From an uncultured Alistipes sp. (lineage in GTDB: Bacteria; Bacteroidota; Bacteroidia; Bacteroidales; Rikenellaceae): a DNA stretch of 6,514 nucleotides. This document shows positions 6,289-6,514 of the stretch, in pieces. Below the pieces are notes generated by a model. That model did no database searches. It saw nothing but the letters and a program-made list of their open reading frames with translations, and was not told the origin of the DNA. Positions within the stretch are counted from its first letter, which is position 1; each line of letters starts with the position of its first letter. Position numbers and translations under genes: made by a program. The stretch spans positions 1 through 6,514 of the forward strand of contig CAMWGZ010000071.1 of NCBI GenBank assembly GCA_947173915.1, written 5' to 3'.

Positions 6289-6295
6289 CCCTCAT

Positions 6296-6514
6296 TTATA
6301 AGGAGTCGTCGAGCAGGTCGCTCGGATCGGCATAACCCATGTTCAGGGCGTAGATGACCGCGCCGGCGACCGAGCGCAGGCCGAGCTTCTGCATGATGTT
6401 GCGGCGGTGTGAGATCACGGTGGTAAGGCCGATGCAGAGGCGGTCGGCGCTCTGCTGGTTGAGCCGCCCCCGGGCGATGAGCGGCAGCACCTCCGCCTCG
6501 CGGGGCGAGAGCAG
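6296..6514 (-). CDS. LuxR/NarL-type regulator, C-terminal HTH domain (partial at right edge)
   Basis: Only the last 72 codons are inside the window. They begin LLSPREAEVLPLIARG, the usual entry to a LuxR_C (GerE-type) helix-turn-helix. The recognition-helix segment is TTVISHRRNIMQKLGLRS, then VAGAVIYALNMGY and a short acidic tail DPSDLLDDSL. The SHRRNI...K...SVAG...YAL pattern is typical of Bacteroidota response regulators and related HTH proteins. The N-terminal receiver or sensor domain lies outside, so the signal it responds to is unknown. The usual NKEIAD of the first helices reads NQQSAD here, which is unusual but not disabling. The gene ends 59 bp before the TonB-dependent receptor on the same strand. 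It could read through into the receptor gene or regulate it, but a candidate promoter in the gap suggests separate transcription. Confidence 0.88.
   Translation of the reverse strand: MLSPREAEVLPLIARGRLNQQSADRLCIGLTTVISHRRNIMQKLGLRSVAGAVIYALNMGYADPSDLLDDSL

Noticed and set aside
3912..6335. 807-codon open frame on the plus strand opposite the TonB receptor
   Set aside because: Same artefact of high GC third positions. The minus strand here encodes an unmistakable TonB-dependent receptor with all expected motifs.

Overview
The window looks like chromosomal DNA of a high-GC member of the Bacteroidota, most likely a Bacteroidales/Rikenellaceae organism such as Alistipes. That placement is inference. 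It rests on Bacteroidota-type promoters (TTG, about 20 nt, TAnnTTTG), a TonB-dependent receptor paired with a lipoprotein whose cysteine is followed by an acidic Ser-Asp stretch, a LuxR-type HTH with the HRRNI...SVAG signature common in this phylum, and a GC-rich coding style that leaves long spurious open frames on the opposite strand. Every gene I accept lies on the minus strand, so transcription runs from right to left.

Layout in transcription order. At the right edge (6514-6296) is the C-terminal DNA-binding domain of a LuxR/NarL-type regulator. After a 59-bp gap with a candidate promoter comes a complete TonB-dependent outer-membrane receptor (6236-4008). A small lipoprotein (3982-3458) follows 25 bp later, so the two probably form one uptake operon. 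A gene-free stretch (3457-3152) holds an array of degenerate ~73-bp repeats. Its last copy merges with a good promoter for the next operon. That operon is nadC (3151-2300, quinolinate phosphoribosyltransferase), then an LtaS-like membrane sulfatase-fold phosphotransferase (2297-372, 2 bp after the nadC stop), then a DUF2156/MprF-C-like gene whose start overlaps the end of the previous gene (394 to beyond the left edge).

How the genes may work together. Receptor and lipoprotein together suggest surface capture and TonB-driven import of an iron chelate or another small ligand. The LuxR-type protein next to them may or may not control them. The second operon joins NAD synthesis to two genes whose relatives act on phosphatidylglycerol-type lipids. 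This suggests an envelope-lipid function for the last two, although the substrates cannot be read from sequence.

Main points for a second look: (1) the DUF2156-like gene has an in-frame TAA after codon 56 while clear family sequence continues in the same frame to the window edge; (2) the LtaS-like gene carries a nine-G run just before its catalytic core, where a one-base slip in either direction truncates the protein; (3) the repeat array upstream of nadC contains decayed copies of the promoter -7 box and a stem-loop with compensatory changes. I found no convincing wholly new system, tRNA, rRNA, CRISPR array or insertion sequence.
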